A stretch of 5,721 nt of DNA from positions 1-5,721 of the forward strand of contig DATFLK010000159.1 of assembly GCA_035267815.1 (NCBI GenBank). The letters run 5' to 3'. The notes beneath the pieces are model-generated. The model made no database searches. It was not told the DNA's origin and was given only the letters and a program-made list of their open reading frames with translations. Positions 1 through 5,721 of the stretch are shown here, one piece after another; position 1 is the first letter of the stretch; every line of letters starts with the position of its first letter. The stretch is from DATFLK01 sp035267815 (GTDB lineage: Bacteria > Pseudomonadota > Zetaproteobacteria > Mariprofundales > Mariprofundaceae). Position numbers and translations under genes: made by a program.

Positions 1-570
1 AAGTACATGCAAGACTGATGCCGCTCTGGCCAGAGAGAGGCTCCAGGGGTCACGGAAAGGGCTTGAATCGGGCAACGACGATGTGTCGGTATGCCCCTCG
101 ATGCGGATATTGCCGGGGCTGACAGACAACAGTCTGGCAAGCCGCTTCAGCATGGCAATATCCTTGGGCTTCAACGTGGCCTGCCCGCGATCAAACAACA
201 CCGAATCGGGCAGCCGGAGAATCATGCGGTTCCTGAGCACATGCGCATTCACCTTGTGGCGCCATACACTGTGCTGCAGCACCTTGTTGGCCTGCTGACG
301 CACAGCGAGCATCAACTCCTGAATCGAAATCCTGCGCTGCTTCTGCAGTTTCAACATCTCCATATCGGAGGCCGGACCGTTGTCGAAGACGGATACGGCA
401 CTGTCAGGCACGATACCGCTCACCTCTTTCAATGCACTCTCATCTAGACTGGACATCGACACGATCAGCACAAAGAAGGTCAGCATCAGACTGATCAGAT
501 CGCCGAAGGTTGCAATCCAGCCATCGGTCTTGATCTCAACTTCCTCTTTTTTCGTCCTGCGCGCCGGCAT
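1..570 (-). CDS. motB: Second MotB-type stator subunit with the ion-binding Asp (partial, 3' end beyond window)
   Basis: A MotB/PomB-family flagellar stator B subunit, inner-membrane protein anchored to peptidoglycan. My translation of the minus strand gives 190 residues with no stop before the window edge, so the C terminus is missing. A basic N terminus is followed by one membrane helix (about residues 18-40) containing FGDLISLMLTFFVL; Asp24 aligns with the ion-carrying aspartate (Asp32 of E. coli MotB, Asp24 of PomB). Residues 41-52 (SLDESALKEVSG) look like the plug region. An OmpA-like domain begins around 115, with GHTD at 159-162. The next signature reads DPWSLSLARA (174-183) where canonical MotB has SNWELSAARA, so the peptidoglycan-binding loop is altered. 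The ATG overlaps the TGA of the upstream motB1 by one base (TGATG), which suggests translational coupling. Family assignment is firm. It could equally be labelled an OmpA/MotB-domain protein, but the membrane Asp argues for a true stator subunit. Confidence 0.9.
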   Translation of the reverse strand, partial: MPARRTKKEEVEIKTDGWIATFGDLISLMLTFFVLIVSMSSLDESALKEVSGIVPDSAVSVFDNGPASDMEMLKLQKQRRISIQELMLAVRQQANKVLQHSVWRHKVNAHVLRNRMILRLPDSVLFDRGQATLKPKDIAMLKRLARLLSVSPGNIRIEGHTDTSSLPDSSPFRDPWSLSLARAASVLHVL

Positions 571-1358
571 CAGTTCGCCTTCACAGCGGAACGCGGGGCC
601 TGACCATGCTCGGCCGGAGCCCCCATCATGCTCGATTCACCCTTGTCCGTGACCGGGCGGAATTTCAACAGAATATCGACACGCCTGTTCAATGACCGGT
701 CGCCGTGTGTCTCGGATTCCGGCAAGGGGTGATTGCTGCCCATGCCGGCCACGATCATACGCCCCCTGGGGACACCGCGCTTCTCCAGAGCCAGAAACAC
801 CTGCATCGCACGGGCAGCGGAAAGCTCCCAGTTGCTGGCATAGCGTGATCCCTTGATCGGTATCTCGTCCGTATAACCCTGAATAGTTATCTCGATCACC
901 TCGGGGCGGCGCAATATATCAGCCATGATATCGAGAAAGGGACGCATGGTGGGATCCAGCTTGACCCCGCCAGAGTGAAAGAGGATTTTCTCCGGCAGTC
1001 GTACCCGGACGGTCTGCTTGTCCAGCGGCAGCACATGGACTGCATCCCCAAGCCCCAGCAATTTGGCCACCTCTGTCAAATCCTTGGCGGTTCGCTTCGA
1101 GGCCGCACCGGAGCCGCCAAGCGAAGGGGTCGGCATGGATGGCCCCTTGCCCTTGTTGACGTTACCGCCGGCGGGAAGAAAACTGAACGCGCCGGAAAGC
1201 GAGTTGATGGCTTTCAAACGTTTCTGGTCGACAACAACTGCAAGGGAACTCAACAAGATGAAAAAGGCCAGCATCACCATCATCAACTGAAGAAACAGCA
1301 GCTCGAAATTGCCGCCGCCCTCATCTGATTCCTGTTTTCTGGAGCGTCTGCGTGCCAT
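570..1358 (-). CDS. motB: MotB-type stator subunit lacking the ion-binding Asp (Gln24), MotB1
   Basis: A 262-residue MotB-family protein. Basic N terminus (1-10), a single membrane helix (about 18-42), a plug-like segment (44-58, DQKRLKAINSLSGAF), a Gly/Pro-rich periplasmic linker (62-90) and an OmpA-like peptidoglycan-binding domain with LFHSGGVKLD (126-135), GYTDEIP (161-167), SNWELSAARA (175-184) and NRRVDIL (224-230). The C-terminal domain is canonical. The odd feature is the membrane helix: when LMMVMLAFFILL is aligned with MotB helices, position 24, normally the essential Asp, is Gln (codon CAG at 1287-1289). In E. coli MotB, replacing this Asp by its amide abolishes motor function, so MotB1 alone should not conduct ions. 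Glu19 lies nearer the membrane border and is not at the aligned position. The start lies 3 bases after the motA stop with only a weak nearby Shine-Dalgarno, so translation is probably coupled to motA; the stop overlaps motB2. Family is certain, role as an active or inactive subunit is open. Confidence 0.93.
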   Translation of the reverse strand: MARRRSRKQESDEGGGNFELLFLQLMMVMLAFFILLSSLAVVVDQKRLKAINSLSGAFSFLPAGGNVNKGKGPSMPTPSLGGSGAASKRTAKDLTEVAKLLGLGDAVHVLPLDKQTVRVRLPEKILFHSGGVKLDPTMRPFLDIMADILRRPEVIEITIQGYTDEIPIKGSRYASNWELSAARAMQVFLALEKRGVPRGRMIVAGMGSNHPLPESETHGDRSLNRRVDILLKFRPVTDKGESSMMGAPAEHGQAPRSAVKAN

Positions 1359-1361
1359 AAG

Positions 1362-2126
1362 TTAATCGAACGAGCTCGTGCGCTCCTTGGGTGGCAGATA
1401 GCCCATCAGGCGCTGCTCCATGATTCGCGGATTCTCACCGGCGATCAGTGACTGCACACCAGCAATAATGATCTCTCTAGACAGCAGCTCCTGCTTGCTG
1501 ATCGTTTTGAGCTTGCCGGCCATGGGCAGGAATACCGCGTTAGCGAGCAGGGCACCGTAGAAGGTGGTGATCAGGGCGACGGACATGGAGGGGCCGATCG
1601 TGGATGGGTCGGACATATTCTGGAGCATCAGCACAAGCCCGACCAGCGTACCGATCATACCAAATGCCGGTGCGAAACCGGCCATGGTGGAGAAGATTTC
1701 GGCCCCAAAGGCATGACGATCGGACAGCTTGTCGACCTCGGTAAACAGGATGTCCTCGATCACGCTCGGCTCCTGGCCATCCAAGGCCATCTGGAGGGCA
1801 CGAACCAGAAAGGGATCCTCGACATCCTCGATACGGTTCTCCAACGCCAGGATCCCCTCCTTGCGGACCACCTGGGCGAACTCGATCATCTGGCCAATCA
1901 TCTCCTTGGCTGAGGTACGCTTGGAGACAAAGGTCTTCAGGCCGATACTGATCGACTTGATCACATCGGAGAGAGGATAATTGATCAGGGTGGCGCCGAT
2001 CGTACCGCCGACGACGATCAGCGCGGAAACCGCATCGATAAAACTGGAGAGAGAACCGCCAAGCTGGATCGCCATCAGCACAAGGCCGAAAGCCGTCACG
2101 AAGCCGACGATGGTTGCGATATCCAC
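1362..2126 (-). CDS. motA: Flagellar stator subunit MotA (PomA-like)
   Basis: Stator A subunit, which forms the pentameric ring around the MotB dimer and turns against FliG. The 254-residue length is that of the short MotA/PomA type rather than the roughly 295-residue enteric MotA. Four membrane segments are visible at about 4-22, 31-51, 146-169 and 178-202. The cytoplasmic loop carries Arg88, Lys89 and Glu96, the same positions as the charged residues PomA uses to contact FliG, followed by DPFL (104-107). Helix 3 begins with APAFGMIGTLVGLVLML (152-168), including the conserved Pro153 and Thr160; helix 4 has ALITTFYGALLANAVFLP with Thr187/Thr188 and Pro201. The start is GTG, supported by a near-perfect Shine-Dalgarno; no nearby ATG fits. 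It is the first gene of a motA-motB1-motB2 unit behind a sigma-54-type promoter. I cannot decide between proton and sodium coupling from these residues. Confidence 0.96.
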   Translation of the reverse strand: MDIATIVGFVTAFGLVLMAIQLGGSLSSFIDAVSALIVVGGTIGATLINYPLSDVIKSISIGLKTFVSKRTSAKEMIGQMIEFAQVVRKEGILALENRIEDVEDPFLVRALQMALDGQEPSVIEDILFTEVDKLSDRHAFGAEIFSTMAGFAPAFGMIGTLVGLVLMLQNMSDPSTIGPSMSVALITTFYGALLANAVFLPMAGKLKTISKQELLSREIIIAGVQSLIAGENPRIMEQRLMGYLPPKERTSSFD

Positions 2127-2130
2127 AAAG

Positions 2131-2138
2131 CCTCCTTT
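2131..2138 (-). promoter_or_regulatory. Shine-Dalgarno fixing the GTG start of motA
   Basis: The minus strand reads AAAGGAGG four bases before the GTG at 2126. This is close to the ideal anti-16S complement and decides the non-ATG start of motA; no in-frame ATG competes with it. Confidence 0.85.
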
Positions 2139-2169
2139 TCGAGGATCCGTTCACGTGATATCTGACAGG

Positions 2170-2191
2170 AAAAACCGGGCCGGGTTCGGCC
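2170..2191 (-). promoter_or_regulatory. Small GC hairpin and T-run in the motA leader (possible attenuator)
   Basis: On the minus strand GGCCG-AACC-CGGCC forms a 5-bp stem (2178-2191), then CGG and a run of five T (2174-2170). This resembles a weak intrinsic terminator inside the untranslated leader of motA. The stem is short and separated from the T-run by three bases, so it may have no function. An alternative pairing AACC/GGTT overlaps it. Confidence 0.25.
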
Positions 2192-2262
2192 AGTGCCCCT
2201 CCGCTTTCTACGTCAACATCCCCTGACTCATGCAATCATTCAGATTATTCGCCAAAACTTCA

Positions 2263-2278
2263 AGCAACCCACATACCA
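2263..2278 (-). promoter_or_regulatory. Sigma-54-type promoter of the stator operon
   Basis: The minus strand reads TGGTATGTGGGTTGCT. Against the sigma-54 (RpoN) consensus TGGCACG-N4-TTGCW it matches 10 of 12 defined positions, with the obligatory GG and GC exactly ten bases apart. Transcription would start near 2252, giving a leader of about 125 bases before the motA GTG. It sits just downstream of the flgE terminator, where a new promoter is needed. Sigma-54 with an FleQ/FlrC/FlbD-type activator drives middle flagellar genes in many bacteria; the activator is not in this window. The 2127-2394 stretch holds no gene, only this promoter, the terminator and the leader elements. Confidence 0.7.
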
Positions 2279-2284
2279 CCGGAA

Positions 2285-2314
2285 ACAAAAACGGGGCAGG
2301 AATGCCCTGCCCCG
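2285..2314 (-). terminator. Intrinsic terminator after flgE
   Basis: On the minus strand a perfect 9-bp stem CGGGGCAGG / CCTGCCCCG (2292-2300 with 2306-2314, 5-base loop) is followed directly by TTTTTGTT (2291 downwards). This is a textbook rho-independent terminator about 80 bases beyond the flgE stop. It separates the fliK-flgD-flgE transcript from the stator genes. A smaller dyad (2327-2341, CCCGG/CCGGG) lies between it and flgE. Confidence 0.92.
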
Positions 2315-2394
2315 CTGTTGCAGATGCCCGGGATTGCCGGGAACCGCATCCATGCAGTCGCCCGTCATCCCTATCAGGGCATCAATTCATACGC

Positions 2395-4074
2395 CTACCG
2401 CTTCACGGACATCAGCGAAGAGAGCATCTGATCGGTGGTCAGGATGGTCTTCGAGTTCGCCTCGTAGGCACGCTGAATCACGATCAGCTTGGTAAACTCG
2501 CTGGCCAGGTCGACGTTCGATTTCTCCAGCGCATTGGACTGGATGCTGCCCAGTCCGCCGTTGTTCGGCTTACCGAGCACCGGTTTGCCGGATGCGATCG
2601 TCTCGGTCAGCATGTTGTTGCCCTGCTTGTTCAACACCCCCGGATTGGGGAACTTGGCCAGCGCCAGTTGGTAGAGGGCGCGGCGCTGACCGTTGGTGAA
2701 GACACCGTTGATCTTGCCTGCACTGTCGGTCTCAAGATGGTCGAGGAAACCGGCGGCATAGCCATTCGAGTTCATTGAGCGGGTCGAGGAGGCACCGGCA
2801 AGCTGCACCGAACCGTTCAACCCCTTACCTTTCACGCCCTGTGCATCGATATTGGTCGCATTACCGAAATCAAAACTGATGGAACCGGAAGCCGCTGTCG
2901 ACCAAGGGAAGGAGATGGTTGGCGACACCTCCTTCACCAGAGCCCCAGTGGATGGATCGAAGGTCAGCGCCTGCGCTCCCGCTGTCGCCACACCACCGGA
3001 GACCGATGAGGGGACGGCATTCACGCTACCCGCCGAGACCGTCGCACCGCCACCGGCGCCAGCACCAAGGGCGGTCGCCACAGTATACGGCCCTGTCGTA
3101 CTCATCGTGGTGCCATTGGTCGTATTGTATGCAGCGATCGCAGAACTCAGGGTCTGCCCGGTATTCCATGTGATGGTGCCTGCCGTATTGGCGGTTCCTG
3201 TCTCATCATTAAGCGCACTGGCGGGAATCGTGACGGTAGAGCCCAGTTTTGTATTGGCATTGATGACCGAACCCACCGGCACGGATGCGGGGAGTGTCGA
3301 GTTAGCCACGTTATAGACATTCGGACCGACCTCGATCGGCGTGCCGGCCGTACCACCCTTCACGGCACCACCATCGACCACTGCATGCCAGTCCCACACC
3401 GCATTACCCGAACCATTGGTGCCCACGTGGGAGAAATAGAGACTGACGGTGTGTGTATTGCCCAATGCATCGTAGGCCGTCGCGTCACTCTTGTAAGTGT
3501 AGCTGGCGGCATTGGCCGGATCAAAAGGGGTTTGCGCAGGATTGATGGTCGAGGCGGACGAGTTGAGGTTCACGCCTGCCGTCACCTGCGTCGTGGCGGA
3601 AGCGGAAGCGGCGATATTGGCCACCGTAATCCCAGTCACGTTACCCGTCGGGTTACCATTCTTATCCAGCGCCCAGCCCTGCAGCTGATAGCCCTGACCG
3701 TTGATCAGGTTGGAGTTTTTGTTCAGGAAGAAGGAACCTGCCCGGGTGTACTGCGTCTTGTTCGTCGCAGGGTCCTGTACCATGAACAGGCCGCTACCGT
3801 TGATCGCCATGTCGGTGCTGCTGGTCGTGCCTTCCACACTACCCTGCGACTGATCTCGTGTGATCGCGCCGATCCGCACGCCATTGCCGACCTGATTGGC
3901 GATATTCGAGCGGGTCACGTTCACCGTCTGACCCAGCACATCGCCGAAGTTCACGCTCTGGGACTTGAACCCCAGCGTATTCACATTAGAGATATTATCC
4001 CCGATCACGCGCACCGCCTCACCGAATGCGGTAAGGCCACTTGCGCCAACATTGAGTGCACTAAAAACGCCCAT
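2395..4074 (-). CDS. flgE: Flagellar hook protein FlgE, enlarged
   Basis: FlgE polymerises outside the cell into the hook, the universal joint between rod and filament. The N terminus (1-50) has the rod/hook family signature ALNVGASGL and DNISNVNTLGFK; the C terminus (514-559) has the matching ALEKSNVDLASEFTKLIVIQ region and ends in MSVKR. These ends form the coiled D0 domain. At 559 residues it is well above the 402 of E. coli FlgE. The extra length is mainly a Thr/Ser/Gly/Ala-rich stretch at about 237-368, between the D2 strands ending in WDWHAVVDGG and the strand starting ALTFDPSTGALV, probably an added surface domain. No Cys is seen, and there is no cleavable signal, as expected for type III export. 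The ATG at 4074 has Shine-Dalgarno AAGGAGAG six bases upstream. It lies 162 bases after flgD and is closed by an intrinsic terminator, so it is likely the last gene of the fliK-flgD-flgE unit. Confidence 0.97.
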   Translation of the reverse strand: MGVFSALNVGASGLTAFGEAVRVIGDNISNVNTLGFKSQSVNFGDVLGQTVNVTRSNIANQVGNGVRIGAITRDQSQGSVEGTTSSTDMAINGSGLFMVQDPATNKTQYTRAGSFFLNKNSNLINGQGYQLQGWALDKNGNPTGNVTGITVANIAASASATTQVTAGVNLNSSASTINPAQTPFDPANAASYTYKSDATAYDALGNTHTVSLYFSHVGTNGSGNAVWDWHAVVDGGAVKGGTAGTPIEVGPNVYNVANSTLPASVPVGSVINANTKLGSTVTIPASALNDETGTANTAGTITWNTGQTLSSAIAAYNTTNGTTMSTTGPYTVATALGAGAGGGATVSAGSVNAVPSSVSGGVATAGAQALTFDPSTGALVKEVSPTISFPWSTAASGSISFDFGNATNIDAQGVKGKGLNGSVQLAGASSTRSMNSNGYAAGFLDHLETDSAGKINGVFTNGQRRALYQLALAKFPNPGVLNKQGNNMLTETIASGKPVLGKPNNGGLGSIQSNALEKSNVDLASEFTKLIVIQRAYEANSKTILTTDQMLSSLMSVKR

Positions 4075-4107
4075 ATCGATCTCTCCTTTTCAAAAACCTT
4101 TTCTCTT

Positions 4108-4185
4108 CCCCATGGGGGCTGTGTTGTGACCGGGTTCCCCCAGTTCGTATGATCCATCCCTGGATACTTTTTGGCGCTCCGCGCC
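4108..4185. repeat. Cluster of inverted repeats between flgD and flgE
   Basis: The flgD-flgE gap holds several short palindromes: CCCCATGGGG (4108-4117), ATCCA/TGGAT (4152-4165, 4-base loop) and GGCGC/GCGCC (4173-4185, 3-base loop). A further TGGGGG/CCCCCA pairing (4113-4142) overlaps the first. No T-run follows any of them on the minus strand, so they are not terminators for the flagellar transcript. They could be a dispersed intergenic repeat or RNA structure influencing flgE expression. I see no clear promoter in this gap. Confidence 0.45.
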
Positions 4186-4202
4186 CTTTTCAGTGTCTGG
4201 AA

Positions 4203-4222
4203 ACATGGATTGACATCCATGT
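4203..4222 (-). other. Perfect stem-loop just downstream of flgD
   Basis: ACATGGAT-GTCA-ATCCATGT forms an 8-bp perfect stem with a 4-base loop, 14 bases after the flgD stop. On the minus strand only TTT follows, so it is at best a weak terminator; an mRNA-stabilising or processing stem that sets the FlgD:FlgE ratio is equally possible. Confidence 0.45.
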
Positions 4223-4236
4223 CCCGAACGCCTCTT

Positions 4237-4920
4237 CTACAACAGGATCTGCTGCACCTTCGACAGGCTGACCGGCGTGCCGTTCACCACCAGCTGCGTA
4301 CCGTTGGCGGAGAGGTTGACCGCCTGCACCTGACCGGCCAGCTGCGTATTGGTCGCCACGGACTGGCCGCCTGCCGTCGTGGCAGTCACCGAAATGGCGT
4401 ATTGCCCGGCCGGCGCCTGCGTGCCGGCATCGGTGGTGCCGTTCCATGTAAAGGAGTGGCTGCCGGACTGCAGCGGACCACTGCTCAGCATTTTCACCAC
4501 GTTGCCGCTGGAATCGACCACCTGAACATCTGCCTGCGCCGCCGCTTGGTTGTTCTGTACGATCAGGTTCTGCGATGTTTTGCCGTCGTACACGAGGCTG
4601 TTCGTGTTGACGATGGCATGGTGCCCCAGATAACCAGCCGCGTTCGAGGCCTGTCCGCTGGAGGACTTCAGCGAGCCCGAGATGTTGGTCAGAAGCTGGT
4701 TGGTACTGATCTGCTGCTTCACCATATTGAACTGTGCCAACTGCGACGACATCTGGGTCGGATCCTGCGGCTTGAGCGGATTCTGGTTCTGAATCTGCGC
4801 CACCAGCAGCTTCAGGAACACATCCTTGGTGCCGAGGTTTGTACCGGCGCCGGACGACGTGGTCGTTGTCGAGCCGGTCGCGGCTGCAGAAGCCTGTGTG
4901 TTTGTCGCTGTCGTTTGCAT
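4237..4920 (-). CDS. flgD: Hook assembly (cap) protein FlgD
   Basis: FlgD caps the growing hook and is needed for FlgE polymerisation; it is exported and later displaced. The 227-residue length is usual. A Ser/Thr/Ala-rich disordered N terminus (1-30) precedes the conserved FlgD block FLKLLVAQIQNQNPLKPQD (35-53) and the SSQLAQFNMVKQ helix (58-69). The middle and C-terminal part fits the FlgD tudor-like and Ig-like domains: VDSSGNVV (135-142), a long strand-rich segment ending PAGQYAISVTAT (170-181), then a final VNLSANGTQLVVNG strand pair (201-214). The ATG has GAGGGAG six bases upstream, and this Shine-Dalgarno overlaps the fliK stop codon, so the two genes are close (11-base gap) and co-transcribed. 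The family's usual QDP reads QNP here, a minor variant. Confidence 0.95.
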   Translation of the reverse strand: MQTTATNTQASAAATGSTTTTSSGAGTNLGTKDVFLKLLVAQIQNQNPLKPQDPTQMSSQLAQFNMVKQQISTNQLLTNISGSLKSSSGQASNAAGYLGHHAIVNTNSLVYDGKTSQNLIVQNNQAAAQADVQVVDSSGNVVKMLSSGPLQSGSHSFTWNGTTDAGTQAPAGQYAISVTATTAGGQSVATNTQLAGQVQAVNLSANGTQLVVNGTPVSLSKVQQILL

Positions 4921-4931
4921 GAAATTCTCCC

Positions 4932-5721
4932 TCAGATATGAATACTCAGACGACTGTCGCCGCCGGGTGCTGTGACCTGCATGGTCGTCGATACCGGGAT
5001 TGAAGAGGGTGTCAGCGCATCCATCCCGCCATGACGATCGGGGGAGGCGTCGGCAAATTGATGCTGCTGGCCGGGCTGTTGTTGGCCGGCACCCTCACCG
5101 CCCTGCTGATGTTGTGAACCCATCGAGAAATGGCCGAGATTGAGTCCCTGCTGCTCAAGCGTCTGGCGCAACGACGGCAGGTGCTGGGCGATCACTTGGC
5201 GGGACGCAGCCTGGTCCACCACCATGTGAACCTGGATATGCTTCTTCGAATCGCTGCCCAGAAACACCTGAATCTTGCCAAGGTGCGCTGGCTCCAGCTT
5301 CAGCTCGATGCGTGTCCTTCCCTGGGATGCCTGATGCCCGACCTCCTGCATCGCCTGCATAACCGTCCAGGGGCCGGTATGGGGTGCCGGTGGCGCCCCG
5401 GCCGCATAGGCCTTTGGTAGCGCCGACGCGACGGTTGTATTCGCGCCATGCGCCGTAAACGGGACATTGCCGCTGCCGTTTTGCGACTGTGTTCCGGCTG
5501 CTCCCGCGCCGCCCCCATCCGGTGAACCCGAATGCGTGGTCGCACCTGCGGATCCCCCATCCCCCGCATGACCGGGCATTACCTGCGCCTGCACACCTCC
5601 GGGGAGCGTTGTTCGTCCGGCTTGTGCCTGTCCGCCGGCAATCGCACTGTTGTGGTTCGAATCATTGTGGGAAACCGCTTCAGGCTGAAGCGCTTTCGGA
5701 TGGGTATTCCTGTCCACTTGC
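4932..5721 (-). CDS. fliK: Flagellar hook-length control protein FliK (partial, 5' end beyond window)
   Basis: FliK is exported through the flagellar type III apparatus, measures hook length and triggers the FlhB specificity switch. The reading frame is open to the window edge. A GTG exists at 5717, but the frame continues past it and FliK proteins are usually longer than the 261 residues counted from that codon, so the true start is probably outside. Counting from that GTG, residues 1-112 are low-complexity, rich in Gly, Ala, Gln, Ser and His, as in the FliK ruler region. The conserved C-terminal domain lies at about 115-199: IELKLEPAHLGKIQVFL (137-153) carries the L-x-P-x-x-LG core motif, followed by HLPSLRQTLEQQGLNL (179-194). 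A His/Gln/Gly-rich tail follows. Position directly before flgD is typical. Overall sequence is poorly conserved, as for the family, but the core motif makes the call secure. Confidence 0.88.
   Translation of the reverse strand, partial: QVDRNTHPKALQPEAVSHNDSNHNSAIAGGQAQAGRTTLPGGVQAQVMPGHAGDGGSAGATTHSGSPDGGGAGAAGTQSQNGSGNVPFTAHGANTTVASALPKAYAAGAPPAPHTGPWTVMQAMQEVGHQASQGRTRIELKLEPAHLGKIQVFLGSDSKKHIQVHMVVDQAASRQVIAQHLPSLRQTLEQQGLNLGHFSMGSQHQQGGEGAGQQQPGQQHQFADASPDRHGGMDALTPSSIPVSTTMQVTAPGGDSRLSIHI

Noticed and set aside
1302..1304. Glu19 of MotB1 as a replacement ion carrier for the missing Asp
   Set aside because: It lies five residues earlier, at the cytoplasmic edge of the helix, and does not align with the ion site. 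It cannot be excluded without a structure, but I would not call it.
2151..2158. TCACGTGA palindrome in the motA leader as an operator
   Set aside because: An isolated 8-bp palindrome downstream of the predicted start, with no second copy or known regulator match; too common to support.
1540..2235. Minus-strand open frame of 231 codons overlapping motA in another frame
   Set aside because: Its sequence is Arg/Asp/Gly-rich without domains and it overlaps motA, whose residues are strongly conserved.
4117..4132. GG-N10-GC spacing upstream of flgE as a second sigma-54 promoter
   Set aside because: Apart from the GG and GC pairs almost no other consensus position matches, so the spacing is probably chance.
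3385..4152. Long plus-strand open frame (255 codons) opposite flgE
   Set aside because: It lies antisense to an unmistakable flgE; its translation is rich in Arg and His with no family signature, as expected for an antisense shadow of a GC-rich gene.
4173..4190. GGCGCTCCGCGCC followed by CTTTT as a plus-strand terminator
   Set aside because: The stem is only 5 bp, the T-run is short, and there is no plus-strand gene to terminate.
4005..4220. Minus-strand open frame of 71 codons across the flgD-flgE spacer
   Set aside because: It is in a different frame from flgE and half of it overlaps the conserved flgE start. No ribosome site or family was seen; it is best explained by the repeat-rich spacer.
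4171..4941. Long plus-strand open frame (256 codons) opposite flgD
   Set aside because: Antisense to flgD, with Arg/Leu/His-rich composition and no recognisable domain.

Overview
The window is a stretch of flagellar genes, all read from the minus strand, so the biological order runs from high to low coordinates: fliK (partial), flgD, flgE, then motA and two successive motB-type genes (the second partial). Every gene except the two cut by the window edges is complete and shows clear family motifs. The organism is a motile Gram-negative bacterium with a GC content somewhat above 50 percent. The arrangement hook genes followed by stator genes, with a sigma-54-type promoter, fits Proteobacteria outside the enteric group or neighbouring phyla; I cannot fix the lineage from this sequence alone.

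Layout. 4932-5721 holds the C-terminal part of the hook-length ruler FliK. FlgD (hook cap, 4237-4920) follows after 11 bases. A 162-base gap rich in inverted repeats separates it from flgE (hook protein, 2395-4074), which is longer than the classical hook protein because of an added Thr/Ser/Gly/Ala-rich segment. A strong intrinsic terminator (2285-2314) closes this hook unit. Immediately beyond it lies a good match to a sigma-54 promoter (2263-2278), then a leader of about 125 bases, then the stator operon: motA (1362-2126, GTG start with a near-perfect Shine-Dalgarno), motB1 (570-1358) and motB2 (1-570, running off the window). motB1 and motB2 share one base (TGATG).

How the genes work together. 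FliK, FlgD and FlgE build the hook: FlgD caps and polymerises FlgE, FliK measures its length. MotA and MotB proteins form the stator, an ion channel anchored to peptidoglycan that drives rotation of the motor.

The most interesting point is the stator. One MotA is followed by two different B subunits. Both have the MotB architecture (short basic N terminus, one membrane helix, plug-like segment, OmpA-type peptidoglycan domain), but at the aligned position 24 of the membrane helix MotB2 has the ion-carrying Asp while MotB1 has Gln. Conversely MotB1 has the canonical peptidoglycan-binding signature while MotB2's is altered. Tight coupling of the two genes suggests they are made together, and raises the possibility of an asymmetric MotA5-MotB1-MotB2 stator with a single ion-binding site, or of MotB1 as a non-conducting regulatory or anchoring partner.
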